From: Saccharina japonica
Lineage: Eukaryota; Sar; Phaeophyceae; Laminariales; Laminariaceae
Length of the DNA: 64,000 nucleotides
Direction of reading: 5' to 3'
NCBI GenBank assembly: GCA_008828725.1
Contig: MEHQ01003104.1
Span: forward strand, 1-64,000
The notes under the pieces are model-generated. The model did no database searches. It had not been told where the DNA came from and was given only the letters and a program-made list of their open reading frames with translations. This document shows, piece by piece, positions 19,915 to 31,559 of this stretch. Every line of letters starts with the position of its first letter. The first letter of the stretch is position 1. The position numbers and the translations under genes are program-made.

Positions 19915-20435
19915 TACATTGTAGGGGGTGCGAGGGTCTGTCTATACGGTCATACGACTACGGCCATGCATGAACATAAGTACCCCCCCCCGCCCCCCCG
20001 TACCATACACGCCGCAGCGTCAACTGCCTAAGCCTTCCCGGTAGGTGGCCGCCGGTTCAATAAGCGCTGCCCCAGGGAGACCGAGAGTCTCCAAAAGCAA
20101 AAAAACAAAAGTCCCAAAACGAAATAAACACATGAGCTAACCCGCCATCCAACCTATATAACCCCGTGTACGGGTTACCTAACCAACCACATAAAACCAA
20201 ACCAATCATCAGTCAACCAATCAACGACCAAGCCCGGTCGAACACCAACTCCCATTGGTGGGACAAGCGTCTCCATCAGGCGGACAAGCCCCCAACTGGG
20301 GGGGTAGGGGGGTACTCATGTCATGCATGGCCGTAGTTGTATGACCATAGACCCTCACATCCCTACAATGTCGGGGGTGACTGAGCACGTCGGGTTTTCA
20401 CTGAGCAGGGGGGGGGGGGGGGGGGGGGGGGGGGG
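19915..20435. repeat. G1 fragments with poly-C and poly-G borders
   Basis: 19,918-19,995 is a plus-strand G1 end (GGTCATACGACTACGGCCAT, CATAAGTAC then a C run). 20,300-20,405 is the minus-strand start (GGGGTACTCATGTCATGCAT through CGGGTTTTCACTGAGCAG) that runs into a 28-G tract at 20,408-20,435. The region between has AACCAA-rich sequence. Confidence 0.55.
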
Positions 20436-20719
20436 TTGCCTCCCCCCCCTCCCCCCACCACCCCTAAACGAAACGAAAACAAACAAAACAAGAAGTCCAC
20501 AACGCGAGCGAGGTTTCGAGCAAAACAAATAAACTCGGGGGGGGAGGCTGTAGAACACCCATACCACCCGCGTTCCCCACGCCCTGCTGCTGTCGATCAC
20601 ATCGGATGGACGCGCGCCAAAAAACAACAATTTCCTCGCCCGTTTTTTTAGTAGCCCCCGCTTCCGCTTCCGCCGCTGCCGCCGCCGCTGCCGACCCCAC
20701 CCGATAAGTCGCGACAACC

Positions 20720-20837
20720 TTATCTTTCGTCGTCATCTTCTACCTCCCCCACCTCAGTCGCCGTAGACACTTCCTTCACCCATCCCGCCAGAAGGGCGAG
20801 ATTGCGCAAGGCATGCTCCCCCTGCCCCTGCCCCCCG

Positions 20838-20868
<31 letters not shown>

Positions 20869-21340
20869 CCACTCCGGGCACGGGACCTCCCCCCCCGCTC
20901 CTAGCGCCCGACTGATGCCGGTCGCTCGAAGAGCTGCTGCCAGCGCCGTACGAGCCACCTCCGTAAGGGGGACCCCCCCGTCCGGGACCTTTGGGCCACC
21001 CGGACAACCCGGGTTGAACGTCCGGTTCCCTGGCGTACGGGCGGCTGTCGTAATGGCTGGATGAGCCCGCCCCCCCCCCCCCCGCGCCTCCGCCGCCGTG
21101 TTGGGGCCCCCAGGGGTGCCCGCTAGACGGCGCGTGCATGCGGTGGTGCTCGGCGACGCCCGGGGGCGGCGGCAATCGGGGCCTCCCGCCGTGCTGGGAG
21201 CCGGCAGATGCACCGTCGGGGTGGTGGTGGTTGTGGTGATCCCAATGGTGGTGCTGCTGCTGCTGTCGCGAGTATCCGGCGTGGTCGTGATCTTTGCTCG
21301 GGGGTGGACGTCGGAGTTGGGATGAACGCAGGAGGGCGGA
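20720..21340 (-). CDS. Candidate exon fragment, low-complexity protein
   Basis: An open minus-strand frame, GC-rich unlike its surroundings. The reading has a Gln4 run, several His runs (HHHWDHHNHHH), a Pro-rich stretch, Gly-rich segments with SHYDSRPYAREPDVQPG, a Ser5 run, a long poly-Gly from a C run at about 20,840-20,866, and the ordered-looking end EHALRNLALLAGWVKEVS before an acidic EDDDE and stop. Such composition suits a disordered part of a nuclear regulator. No in-frame ATG defines a start; the frame enters G1 sequence upstream and homopolymers make its phase uncertain. It could be a partial gene, a pseudogene or GC-rich noise. Confidence 0.35.
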
Positions 21341-21535
21341 AGGAGAGGGGAGGGGAGAGGGGGGAGGGAGCGGGGGGGTGAGGGGGGGGGGGCGTGTACT
21401 CGTTTGTTGCTTGCTTTAAAAATTTGACCCATGGACCACCGCATGCCCTTTCCGGACAGACGGAACGCCGTTTCCTGCCTCCTAAAACACAAGACGCCCT
21501 CCAACAGTTGGCGGGCGCTGACTAACGTTGTTTCA
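21340..21535 (+). repeat. G1 second module with G-rich border
   Basis: GGGGAGGGGAGAGGGGGG tract, then GTGTACTCGTTTGTTGCTTG, ATTTGACCCATGGACCACCG, CAAGACGCCCTCCAACAG and TTGGCGGGCGCTGACTAACG. The last words also follow the modules at 4.86 and 62.75 kb, fixing the length of the second module at about 170 bp. Confidence 0.55.
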
Positions 21536-21633
21536 TATAGAGGTTATGCTAATATTATCCCGCTCCTGTTGTTGTTGGGGGGGGGGGAGGGGGGGGGGGC
21601 TGAAGGGGCTGAAGTTCTCGCTACCATCGAAAT

Positions 21634-21979
21634 GTCTTGTCTGCCGCGATGCGGACAGTTAGTTATGTTTTTTATGCCATGGCTCTTTGGCTTGGCTCGA
21701 GTGACGGTTAAGTTCGTCTGAGAGAGCCAGATGGTCTCAATAGACTCCGTCTTGTGCCCCGATCGGGCGTTTGGGGGACGTTGTGCTTCGAGGTGAACTG
21801 CCCCTTGTCGTCTCCTTCCGAGTTCCGACATGATAAGATTTGTACAGACACGCTAGCGTGTGGTGTTTTGTGCGGTGTGTAGCTGGAGACGAGTGGTAGC
21901 GTTGGTTACCCCAATATTATAGCAGAAAAAAAGGTGGAAGTCCACGCTAAACATCAGGAGCCCCCCGCTCCCCCCCCAA
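21634..21979 (-). repeat. 346-bp inverted repeat, right arm
   Basis: Partner of 19,546-19,891. The two arms enclose 1.74 kb that contains G1 fragments, a 28-G run and the GC-rich candidate exon. The arms could pair into a large stem, or mark an inversion or misassembly around the G runs. Confidence 0.8.
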
Positions 21980-22974
21980 CAAGTTGGTCTGTTAGCCAAG
22001 CAAGACATTGTTTTAGGGGCGATGAGATGAGGTTCCTCGCTACGTACGGTCGAAGCCCACAATACTCCGTCAGCCAAGCAAGACTCTGTTTTTTATAATT
22101 CCAGCTGTACCCTCAGCGCGTCAGACCAGCCGAGAACGGTAGATGGCACAACAGCAGTGAGTGCAGCAGTGAGTGGCAGCAAACAAAACGCGATACGAAC
22201 AAATCTACGGCTGTTGCAGCGTTCGATTGGCATCGACATCGGTCGCACTAGAAATACCCGCCAAGACAGGTAAAGAGGGCATATACAGCAGTATAGACGG
22301 GGAAAGGGCTGTCGAGCCGTAAATTCAGTATCAACACATTTATTTTCGCGTGGGAGTAACATAGATTTCCAGGCTTGCGCGTTGGGGTCATTCCTCGAAC
22401 CGGAGCGGAGTTGTTGTTGGTCCGCGTCGCAAGACCCGGGTAGACCCAGACGTCATCCCCCAGGATTCCGGCCAACTTCAAGTTGCAACGGATAGGCGCA
22501 CACGGTGTGCGCGCGCGCGGCTGGCATCATTCAGTGCTTCATACCGGGTTTTGGCTCCGAATCTAACTGAAAATTGGACCTATACATGGTTTGATGGCGT
22601 TGCGTAACAAAACTTCCAAAGGCCGTGCATATAGAACAACAAGATGCAAATTTAAAAATAGGCTATTGAGTACAACGCAGTAAAGAAGTCACTCGGCCGA
22701 GTAGCTCTGTGCAGGTGATAAACAAGCGCCTATGCATGGCCCCCCTACCGTACTCGTAGCACCGGTCCACACCCGCAGGTCAACAAAACAGTGTAAAAAT
22801 GTGTACCAGCAGGTTATGAGCCCTCGTTTTACTTCTTTTTTTCCACACTATTATACTAAATATCTAAATATACACCGACAACCGACACCGTCTCCGTTTC
22901 GATTCCGGTTGATTTTCGATTTCACGAACTAACAATTCGCCGAGTATTTATCTTCGCTCTCAATCTCTGTTTCA
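21980..22974. other. Unassigned
   Basis: GTCAGCCAAGCAAGAC-like words occur twice at 21,992 and 22,070. A CGCACACGGTGTGCG palindrome extends into a CG run at 22,497. No gene or known family. Confidence 0.3.
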
Positions 22975-23105
22975 CAGCAGTCTGTGACCACAGAATTTGT
23001 ATATCTCTAGTACCTCTAGGATTAGGAATCAGGAAACACACTGGGTGTACTGATGTGGTTGGGTAGAAAGAACGGGTTTAATGTGAAGACAAGACATATA
23101 CACAA
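22975..23105 (-). repeat. L1 composite repeat, 3' part
   Basis: Reverse orientation: TCTGTGACCACAGAATTTG, TCTAGTACCTCTAGGATTAG, ACACTGGGTGTACTGATG, GGGTAGAAAGAACGGGTTTA, ATGTGAAGAC. Diverged relative to the copies at 45.5-61.4 kb. Confidence 0.55.
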
Positions 23106-25134
23106 TTGCCTTTTTTTCACTGGCTGCAAAACCAATTTCACCCGAATTCCAAGTCGTGGTGTATACGTACTGTAGAGTGTAGAGAAGTTATTTTTCGAAG
23201 GGTTGAAACAAAGGTACGGTAGTATTAATAGTAGTGGTCTCTCTATAGTGCCGGTTGCCCGCTATAGTGCCTGTGAAATCGCAAATATTAATGGGGACAG
23301 ATGAGATGAACCACTGAGTGTGGCAGTAAGCGGAGTTGTGTCATTTGCCGTTGTAGTGCCGGTAGTGTTGCATGCGGGCACATACCGGTACTGTGGAAGG
23401 AACACTACTAATACTGCTATATTAATAGTAGCAGTACCAATCTCGGAGATATAAAAAAAAAAAAACAACAGCAACAACAAGTCTCTGCACCCGACATCGT
23501 TCTCCATTCTTCACTGGTTGGGTGATGCTGACAAAGTATATAAATATCCGCCTCGGCTATACTTTTACGGTGAGTAACACATATATACATACATATATAC
23601 CAGGTACCTGGTATTTCATTATCACCAGGTCGTATGTATATAAAATCTAGAGGGAAAAAAAACAAAAAAAAAAACAGCTGTGAGATCGGGGAATTCGTCG
23701 AAACTTAGACTTAGGTATACTACGAGTATATAATGCATGTTTCGTATTACTTTTGTACCACCCTGTCCCAATATATAAGTACCGTTTGGATGAAATATTA
23801 TTGTACAAACGATAATTATATTTTCCGAGAGCGTGGCATGTTGTTTACTGTTGTTTTCTTCCTTCGCCGATGATACTCGCACAGGTACTCGTTTCTTTCA
23901 TTCAGGGTGCTTGTCGTTCGTCGCCCTCAAGTAAGTACCAGGTGACGGGTACTGCTGTACCATTCACGATGTAGTTTCTTCTGTTCTGTCTCCATCTCCC
24001 CCATTCGATCTATTTTTCGGTACTATTCATATTTGCAAAGTCATCAGGGTTCTGTTCTGCTTCTTCGTATTCCAGGTGAGCCAAAAAACAAAAGGTACAA
24101 CATGTCAACCAAGTAATGTGCTTCAAGAAACTTATCTGGTACACCTCGTACTAATAAATACTCATATTTCATACCTGGTATATATTTTATAGTTGGTACT
24201 CATACAAAGCAGTTGCCGAACATCAACACATCCAGCAGAGTACTGAGATGTGATAAACATAAAATACCGGTAAAGTCAGCAGGACGGATGAAAAGATACA
24301 GTCAGTAGGACAGATGAACAAAAAAAAGTGATTTGCCATCTACAGCCGGAAAATGAAGTGCCCCTGGTAACCATTTTACCTGGTAGTTAGTTACTTCCGG
24401 AAATTATGGAGACCTCTCATCTATTAAAAAGCGTTTTTTTTTTTTTTTCTTGGTTTCTTTCTTTATTCTTTTTTTCTACGAGTGTCTCCTTTTTCTACAA
24501 ATAAATCTAAATATAGTACGTACATACTATTACTATACGCATAAAATAGTACATAGAAAAACTATCGTTCTGTCGCTTCAGTCATGCAATTTTTTCCGGA
24601 TTGTTGTATAATACGAGTATTCTTTGTATACAGCAGGCAGTAGTATACGTGTAACACATACCCTCGGGTATACTATACTCGTATACTACTGCTGTACATA
24701 CATGATGTACGTAATGCACGCTGCTGGTGTATCGCAATACCTTGCATTATATTTTTACGCCCTGCTCTTCTCACTCGAATGGTGGTCTTGGTGCCATTCT
24801 TGTCTTATGCTTTGTGCTGCGAGACGCGATATACACTCCTAGAGTAAACACTACGACAGCGCATCGGCCACCTTATCAGGTCGTACGCCAAAACGCCAAG
24901 CCCCCTCCCCGAATAAGACAACAGCCACTCAAGGCAAAAACGCGAGAGCGCCAAAGCCAAAACCCACCAAGCGCAAAACAGCGGATCTGTTTTGCGGGAG
25001 GGGGGGGGGCGTGGCGCGGCAAAACGAAGGGCAACCGCGATTACCATCGCCTAGACGGGTGATGGATGTTCGCAACTACCTGGTGCGGAGACTCCGGAGC
25101 CAGGCCGATCACAAAAAAAAATGGCACAAGACCA
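23106..25134. other. Unassigned, AT-rich; one inverted U1 end
   Basis: Two kilobases without assignable genes. 23,655-23,705 is a reversed U1 end (A-run, ACAGCTGTGAGATC, TTCGTCGAAAC). 23,595-23,625 holds ATACCAGGTACCTGGTAT. Words ACCAGGTA, TACTCGTA and TACAGCAG are frequent. 23,225-23,440 has repeated AGTGCCGGT and AATA.TAG.AGCAGT words. Confidence 0.3.
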
Positions 25135-25478
25135 CTATTACGGGAGGGCATAGGAAATACTAGTAAATACGACCTACGGTGCACACAAAAACTCATACGT
25201 TTAGGGCCCAAATTAACGAGTATAAAATAAATTCAATTTGGAAAAAATAAAATTCAATCTCGCTTTTCATTGGTCATCACACGCACCAGCACCAAACATT
25301 ATACCCCAAGATCCTAATCTTTGGTGCTGGTGCGTGTGTTGACCAATGAAAAGCGGATTTGAATATATATTTTTTCCAAATTGTTTTTTTTCTTATTCGT
25401 TAAAACGGGCCCTTACCTATTCTCACTATTAGCAATATTAGGTCCCCTATTGACTATAGGTCCTCCTCCGTAATACTT
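25135..25478. mobile_element. M6 MITE split by an M3 MITE
   Basis: Left M6 part: ATTACGGGAGGGCATAG to ACCTACGGTGCACACAAAAA (25,137-25,199). Then M3 from TTTAGGGCCCAAATTAACGA to ACGGGCCCTTA (25,200-25,413) with the usual long arms (CGCTTTTCATTGGTCATC; GACCAATGAAAAGCGG). Then the M6 right part, ending TAGGTCCTCCTCCGTAATAC. Here M3 inserted into M6, with TTA on both sides of M3. Confidence 0.65.
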
Positions 25479-25828
25479 GCTTTTTAGTGTTTCGAGCCAC
25501 CGGGAGATCCATGGAAACCTGTATATATATCGTACGAGTATTGGTTGTGTGCCCCCCTTATTATGGCCTATGCTATATAGCCTGTGGCCCTCCCAAAAAA
25601 GGACTACACACGTATGATACCATCAGAGCCCATGTAAGGGGTGGACTGTCTTGTGTACCAACGCGGCAGTGCTGATGACGTGTACTCAGGCGATGATGAT
25701 GGACCCACCTATTACTTACTTCTGCCTCGTGGATGACCAGGAAAGCTAAAGCGGTTCAGGTTATTCATATATATGATACGCATTTGATACGACGAAATGT
25801 ATTTTCCGTCTGATCTATTGTACCGGCC

Positions 25829-25975
25829 CGCTCATAAGAAACCAGAAATCGGGCTTAGGCTGACTTTCTTAGTTGAGAAAGGGGTGTGTCCCAGACTAAC
25901 TTCAATATAATAGCTGCCGACTTTCTCATTTCCCCCGTCATGTTTAGGCTGAGTTTCTTGTGGGGCACTTTCATA
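25829..25975. mobile_element. M1-related MITE, diverged
   Basis: Begins CTCATAAGAAACCAGAAATC and ends GTTTCTTGTGGGGCAC, with TAGGCTGACTTTCTTAGTTG and AAAGGGGTGTGTCCCAGACT; the layout follows M1 (AATAAGAAACAGG ... CCTGTTTCTTATT) with many changes. It marks the start of both tandem copies. Confidence 0.5.
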
Positions 25976-26355
25976 TGAGAGGGCCGGTAGTGTATTTGTT
26001 ATGTTTACCCTACTTCTGTACCCCCCTTCCCTCCCTTTTCTGTACCACACAGCGGCAGGCACTAGCCTCCTCCTTCCCAAAGCACGCACATCTATATATA
26101 TACACGACGGTGCACCGCCTTCTTCGTGTTCCTATCGCGAGAACAGCAGCTACTCAACGTTCTTCAGCCTATTAGCGTTGCCTCGTCGACAACACGGATA
26201 GCAGTAGCGTTGAAGCACCTGCTTTCTTCTTTTTGTTTCAGGTTGTAATTTTGTTTTGTTTTGTTTCTTCCACCCTCCCCCTTGGCAGGGGGCAGGATAC
26301 TACCGTTTACTACGTACACGGCTGGCGACAACGCATATATATATATATATGTATC

Positions 26356-26700
26356 ATTTTTTGTTTTTTTGTCCATCCCAGTCATTATCTTCGCACGTCC
26401 GTCTTTCTCCCTCCCTAGTCGTAACTCAGTCCCGGGGTCACAAAGTAGGCTCCTCTCCCTCCTCCCCCACTACGGTTCTTGCCTTGCATTTTTATCGCGA
26501 GAAGATTTCAGCGCTTCCTTCCCTCGTCGACTTGCGTCGGATTCCTACCCACGCCACGAAGGCTCTCTCAGCAATTGGTTCCTTTTTATTTTTTCATTTT
26601 TTCAAACAAAGTAAAAATCTCACCACGGTGGGACTCGAACTTGGGTACCAATGCTAGTAGCCTTTGAAGCTGACCACTGGTCTACCGGGGCGACCGACCA
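26356..26700 (-). repeat. S1 SINE, full length, first copy
   Basis: Minus-strand SINE. The head (26,700 back to about 26,620) reads GGTCGCCCCGGTAGACC, AGTGGTCAGC and the B-box-like AAGTTCGAGTCCC. The possible acceptor strands CGCCCCG and CGTGGTG can pair with one mismatch. The body and AATGGGATGG follow, then an A-rich tail. Best evidence in the window for descent from a tRNA, although arms beyond the acceptor do not fold well. Confidence 0.7.
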
Positions 26701-27159
26701 TATATATAATATAAATGTATGTAACATATTCATACCCTATATATCATATATAAGGAGACGGGGTTTCCCCATTTTTTGTTCCTTTTTTTTACTGCAGCAG
26801 AGCTTGCCACATGTTCGATGCTATGGTTGACGTACCCTGTGCACGAGACACAAGGGAAATGCCGCTATAATAACCAATTGATAATGGTTGGTTGGGTTTG
26901 ATTGGCTTAGGGTTTTTGTTTCAAAGTTTCTGTTCGTCTCGTGCACAGTCTGTGCCAACCATTCTCTCGAATAAGTGGGTAATATGTAAGGTAAACTTCG
27001 TACTCGTACATACGAGACCCTTTTTTTTCTGTTTTTTTTCTTCTTGCATTTCTCTCGCGGCGTATTTTGTCTCTTGTCCACTTCTCAGACAGATACGAAA
27101 TGATCTCTAGTATACGTACATATTATATAATACGTATAATACCAGGTATGTATAATACA

Positions 27160-27325
27160 AAATTCGACGAGAGTTGACCGAGGGAAGAAAGTGCTGAAAT
27201 CTTCTCGCGGTGAAAATGCAAGTCAAGAACTAGGAGGGAGAGGAGCCTACTTTGTGACCCCGGATCTGAGTTACGACTAGGGAGGGAGAAAGATGGGAAG
27301 TGCGAAGAGAATAAATGGGATGGAA
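27160..27325 (+). repeat. S1 SINE body, first copy
   Basis: AAATTCGACGAGAGTTGACC to AAATGGGATGG followed by a TA-rich tail rather than poly-A. The middle is shortened (GAACTAGGAGGGAGAGGAGC), a deletion shared with the second tandem copy. Confidence 0.65.
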
Positions 27326-27486
27326 ATATATATATACAAATATAAACATTTGTATATATATATATATATACCTGGTATATGATAAATTTTGTCTACAAAA
27401 GGAGTTCCTCAATTGCATTTGTGAGGGCTTGCGCAGGATCTGCACACTTAAGTGCAGCAGTGTAGTAAAACAGAATCAACTGATGA

Positions 27487-27712
27487 GAGCGCCTAAGTAG
27501 CAGCGTGGGTAGAGGCGCAATTCCATGCGATTCGACGAGGGAAAGAAAGGTCTGAAGTCTTCTCGCGATATAAATCCCAAGGCACGAACCGTAGTGGGGG
27601 AGGAGGGATGAGCGCCTACTTTGTGACCTCATATCTGAGTTATGATTAGGAAGGAGAGAGAAAGGAAGGGCGACGGTACTCGTAATACATGGGATCGGGA
27701 AAAAAAAAGAAA
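27487..27712 (+). repeat. S1 SINE, diverged subtype, first copy
   Basis: Starts GAGCGCCTAAGTAGCAGCGT, GGGTAGAGGCGCAATTCCAT, GCGATTCGACGAGGGAAAG, then the body with CATATCTGAGTTATGATTAG and ATGGGATCGGG plus A-run. The preceding GGCTTGCGCAGG...GTGCAGCAGTG may be remnants of a head. Confidence 0.55.
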
Positions 27713-28167
27713 AAAGTCAGATCCAACCCCGGAAACCTGAGCTACTCGTAGATCATGTAGACATGTAGACTATGCGGCTCCCACTCGGCAACATGATGAG
27801 CTAGAATGTACAGATCAAACAGATCAGGGATCTATCTGCACTGAAATATCTATATAGATCAAGTGGGAATGATCTATCTGTAGATGGTCTGTCCGAGGTG
27901 TCCTCTTTTCTCTCCGAAACCGCCTTCCTATATATTGAAGGGAGTTCACCAGTTCTCCAACCACTCATTGTTCGTCTTGTCCACAGCAACAGCAGCAGCA
28001 GTGTGTGTGTGCCAACCATACTGTCGTCGAACAACGGGCGAAATCTACTCGTACTGCTCTCCTCTGCATGTATACGACAATCCAGTACGAGCGCTTACCA
28101 AACGCGTTAATGTAAGATAAAAATGGTTGTCACAGCTTGTGCATGAGACAAAAAAGCAAAGTAGACC

Positions 28168-28341
28168 TTTAGACGCATGCTACCCCCCCCCATATAGGTG
28201 CACCACGTTTTTTTTTGCCTTATAAGGGTGGTCACTTGAGGAGCTCTATACCCCACCCCGAAAACTGTTTTTGGGGCTGTTTGGGGTACAATAAAATTTT
28301 ACAAGACAGTACGTACCCGACGAACAATTCCATGGCTCAAG
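28168..28341 (+). repeat. H1 left half, first copy
   Basis: GCATGCTACCCCCCCCCATA, GCCTTATAAGGGTGGTCAC, GAGGAGCTCTATACCCCACC and CAATTCCATGGCTCAAG, cut by the M5 insertion. The H1 right half is missing from this copy because the tandem-duplication breakpoint lies at the far end of M5. Confidence 0.55.
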
Positions 28342-28700
28342 CGAGGGCGTCCCGAAAAGTAATTTTTCGACACACAACTATCTAAAATTGTCAGAATGGA
28401 AAAACAATAAGAGCACTGCTGTTGTGATCGCTGCACGATTTAGAACAAAACAAGTTTTTTTTTTCTGAATTTTTCCAAAAACCAATCACTTGGTTTTAAA
28501 GACCCCCCCCCCCCCCCCCCCCTCAGCCTCGTAGGGGGGGGTCTTTAAAACCAATGATTGGTTTTGGAAAATTTCAAAAAAAAAACTTGAAAAAACTTGT
28601 TTGTGCTAAATCGTCCAGGGATCCACAGTGCTCCGATTGTTTTTCCATTCTGACCTTTTTAGATAGTTAGGGTGTCGACAAAATACTTTTCGGCGCCCCT
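28342..28700. mobile_element. M5 hAT-like fold-back MITE, first copy
   Basis: Long inverted arms: GAGGGCGTCCCGAAAAGTAA and TTTTCGACA on the left against TGTCGACAAAATACTTTTCG and GCGCCCCT on the right. The inner arms (AACCAATCACTTGGTTTTAA) close around a poly-C loop. Reversed, the right end reads AGGGGCGCCGAAAAGTA, like hAT ends. The left flank is GGCTCAAG; the matching right flank is missing here but present in the second copy. Confidence 0.7.
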
Positions 28701-28702
28701 GC

Positions 28703-28849
28703 CGCTCATAAGAAACCAGAAATCGGGCTTAGGCTGACTTTCTTAGTTGAGAAAGGGGTGTGTCCCAGACTAACTTCAATATAATAGCTGCCGACTTTCT
28801 CATTTCCCCCGTCATGTTTAGGCTGAGTTTCTTGTGGGGCACTTTCATA
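28703..28849. mobile_element. M1-related MITE, second copy
   Basis: Same sequence as 25,829-25,975. Its left edge directly abuts the end of the M5 copy. Confidence 0.5.
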
Positions 28850-29230
28850 TGAGAGGGCCGGTAGTGTATTTGTTATGTTTACCCTACTTCTGTACCCCCC
28901 TTCCCTCCCTTTTCTGTACCACACAGCGGCAGGCACTAGCCTCCTCCTTCCCAAAGCACGCACATCTATATATATACACGACGGTGCACCGCCTTCTTCG
29001 TGTTCCTATCGCGAGAACAGCAGCTACTCAACGTTCTTCAGCCTATTAGCGTTGCCTCGTCGACAACACGGATAGCAGTAGCGTTGAAGCACCTGCTTTC
29101 TTCTTTTTGTTTCAGGTTGTAATTTTGTTTTGTTTTGTTTCTTCCACCCTCCCCCTTGGCAGGGGGCAGGATACTACCGTTTACTACGTACACGGCTGGC
29201 GACAACGCATATATACATATATATATGTAT

Positions 29231-29570
29231 CATTTTTTGTTTTTTTGTCCATCCCAGTCATTATCTTCGCACGTCCGTCTTTCTCCCTCCCTAGTCGTAA
29301 CTCAGTCCCGGGGTCACAAAGTAGGCTCCTCTCCCTCCTCCCCCACTACGGTTCTTGCCTTGCATTTTTATCGCGAGAAGATTTCAGCGCTTCCTTCCCT
29401 CGTCGACTTGCGTCGGATCCCTACCCACGCCACGAAGGCTCTCTCAGCAATTGGTTCCTTTTTATTTTTTCAAACAAAGTAAAAATCTCACCACGGTGGG
29501 ACTCGAACTTGGGTACCAATGCTAGTAGCCTTTGAAGCTGACCACTGGTCTACCGGGGCGACCGACCATA
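29231..29570 (-). repeat. S1 SINE, full length, second copy
   Basis: Duplicate of 26,356-26,700, with a shorter linker (one TTTTTTCATT unit fewer) and the same head, B-box-like AAGTTCGAGTCCC and body. Confidence 0.7.
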
Positions 29571-30029
29571 TATATAATATAAATGTATGTAACATATTCA
29601 TACCCTATATATATCATATATAAGGAGACGGGGTTTCCCCATTTTTTGTTCCTTTTTTTTACTGCAGCAGAGCTTGCCACATGTTCGATGCTATGGTTGA
29701 CGTACCCTGTGCACGAGACACAAGGGAAATGCCGCTATAATAACCAATTGATAATGGTTGGTTGGGTTTGATTGGCTTAGGGTTTTTGTTTCAAAGTTTC
29801 TGTTCGTCTCGTGCACAGTCTGTGCCAACCATTCTCTCGAATAAGTGGGTAATATGTAAGGTAAACTTCGTACTCGTACATACGCGACCCTTTTTTTTCT
29901 GTTTTTTTTCTTCTTGCATTTCTCTCGCGGCGTATTTTGTCTCTTGTCCACTTCTCAGACAGATACGAAATGATCTCTAGTATACGTACATATTATATAA
30001 TACGTATAATACCAGGTATGTATAATACA

Positions 30030-30194
30030 AAATTCGACGAAGTTGACCGAGGGAAGAAAGTGCTGAAATCTTCTCGCGGTGAAAATGCAAGTCAAGAACT
30101 AGGAGGGAGAGGAGCCTACTTTGTGACCCCGGATCTGAGTTACGACTAGGGAGGGAGAAAGATGGGAAGTGCGAAGAGAATAAATGGGATGGAA
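30030..30194 (+). repeat. S1 SINE body, second copy
   Basis: Duplicate of 27,160-27,325 with a 2-bp deletion near GACGAAGTTGACC. Confidence 0.65.
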
Positions 30195-30356
30195 ATATAT
30201 ATATACAAATATAAACATTTGTATATATATATATATATACCTGGTATATGATAAATTTTGTCTACAAAAGGAGTTCCTCAATTGCATTTGTGAGGGCTTG
30301 CGCAGGATCTGCACACTTAAGTGCAGCAGTGTAGTAAAACAGAATCAACTGATGAG

Positions 30357-30581
30357 AGCGCCTAAGTAGCAGCGTGGGTAGAGGCGCAATTCCATGCGAT
30401 TCGACGAGGGAAAGAAAGGTCTGAAGTCTTCTCGCGATATAAATCCCAAGGCACGAACCGTAGTGGGGGAGGAGGGATGAGCGCCTACTTTGTGACCTCA
30501 TATCTGAGTTATGATTAGGAAGGAGAGAGAAAGGAAGGGCGACGGTACTCGTAATACATGGGATCGGGAAAAAAAAAGAAA
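30357..30581 (+). repeat. S1 SINE diverged subtype, second copy
   Basis: Duplicate of 27,487-27,712 with no difference I noticed. Confidence 0.55.
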
Positions 30582-31209
30582 AAAGTCAGATCCAACCCCG
30601 GAAACCTGAGCTACTCGTAGATCATGTAGACATGTAGACTATGCGGCTCCCACTCGGCAACATGATGAGCTAGAATGTACAGATCAAACAGATCAGGGAT
30701 CTATCTGCACTGAAATATCTATATAGATCAAGTGGGAATGATCTATCTGTAGATGGTCTGTCCGAGGTGTCCTCTTTTCTCTCCGAAACCGCCTTCCTAT
30801 ATATTGAAGGGAGTTCACCAGTTCTCCAACCACTCATTGTTCGTCTTGTCCACAGCAACAGCAGCAGCAGTGTGTGTGTGCCAACCATACTGTCGTCGAA
30901 CAACGGGCGAAATCTACTCGTACTGCTCTCCTCTGCATGTATACGACAATCCAGTACGAGCGCTTACCAAACGCGTTAATGTAAGATAAAAATGGTTGTC
31001 ACAGCTTGTGCATGAGACAAAAAAGCAAAGTAGACCTTTAGACGCATGCTACCCCCCCCCATATAGGTGCACCACGTTTTTTTTTGCCTTATAAGGGTGG
31101 TCACTTGAGGAGCTCTATACCCCACCCCGAAAATGTTTTTGGGGCTGTTTGGGGTACAATAAAATTTTACAAGACAGTACGTACCCGACGAACAATTCCA
31201 TGGCTCAAG

Positions 31210-31559
31210 CGAGGGCGTCCCGAAAAGTAATTTTTCGACACACAACTATCTAAAATGGTCGAATGGAAAACAACAACGAAGCACTGTGTGATCGTTGCAC
31301 ATTTAGAACAAAACAAGTTTTTTTTTCTGAATTTTCCAAAACCCAATCACTTGGTTTTAAAGACCCCCCCCCCCCCCCTGAGCTTCGGAGGGGGGGTCTT
31401 TAAAACCAAGTGATTGGTTTTGGAAAATTCAAAAAAAAACTTGAAAAAACTTGTTTTGGCTAAATCGTCCAGGAGATCACAGTGCTCCGATGTTTTTCCA
31501 TTCTGACCATTTTAGATAGTTTGAGTTAGATGTCGACAAAATACCTTTCGGACGCTCCT
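31210..31559. mobile_element. M5 hAT-like MITE with 8-bp target duplication
   Basis: Flanked by GGCTCAAG on both sides (31,202-31,209 and 31,560-31,567), the 8-bp duplication expected for hAT transposition. Ends GAGGGCGTCCCGAAAAGTAA and, inverted, AGGAGCGTCCGAAAGGTATT. Inner arms (CCAATCACTTGGTTTTAAAG against CTTTAAAACCAAGTGATTGG) surround a C run. About 350 bp, non-coding. Confidence 0.75.

Larger units (their letters stand above)
25829..28702 (+). repeat. 2.87-kb tandem duplication, first copy
   Basis: Aligned with 28,703-31,561 at an offset of 2,869-2,874. It contains, in order, an M1-like piece, an S1 SINE (minus), two S1 bodies (plus), part of H1 and an M5 MITE. The two copies differ by scattered substitutions and small indels, for example in TA tracts, a 10-bp TTTTTTCATT unit in the S1 linker and the poly-C loop of M5. 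Frames within are shared by both copies but none resembles a protein family. Confidence 0.85.

Noticed and set aside
26620-26697. tRNA gene on the minus strand
   Set aside because: The acceptor strands nearly pair, but the T stem fails and the sequence continues into the S1 body in every copy.
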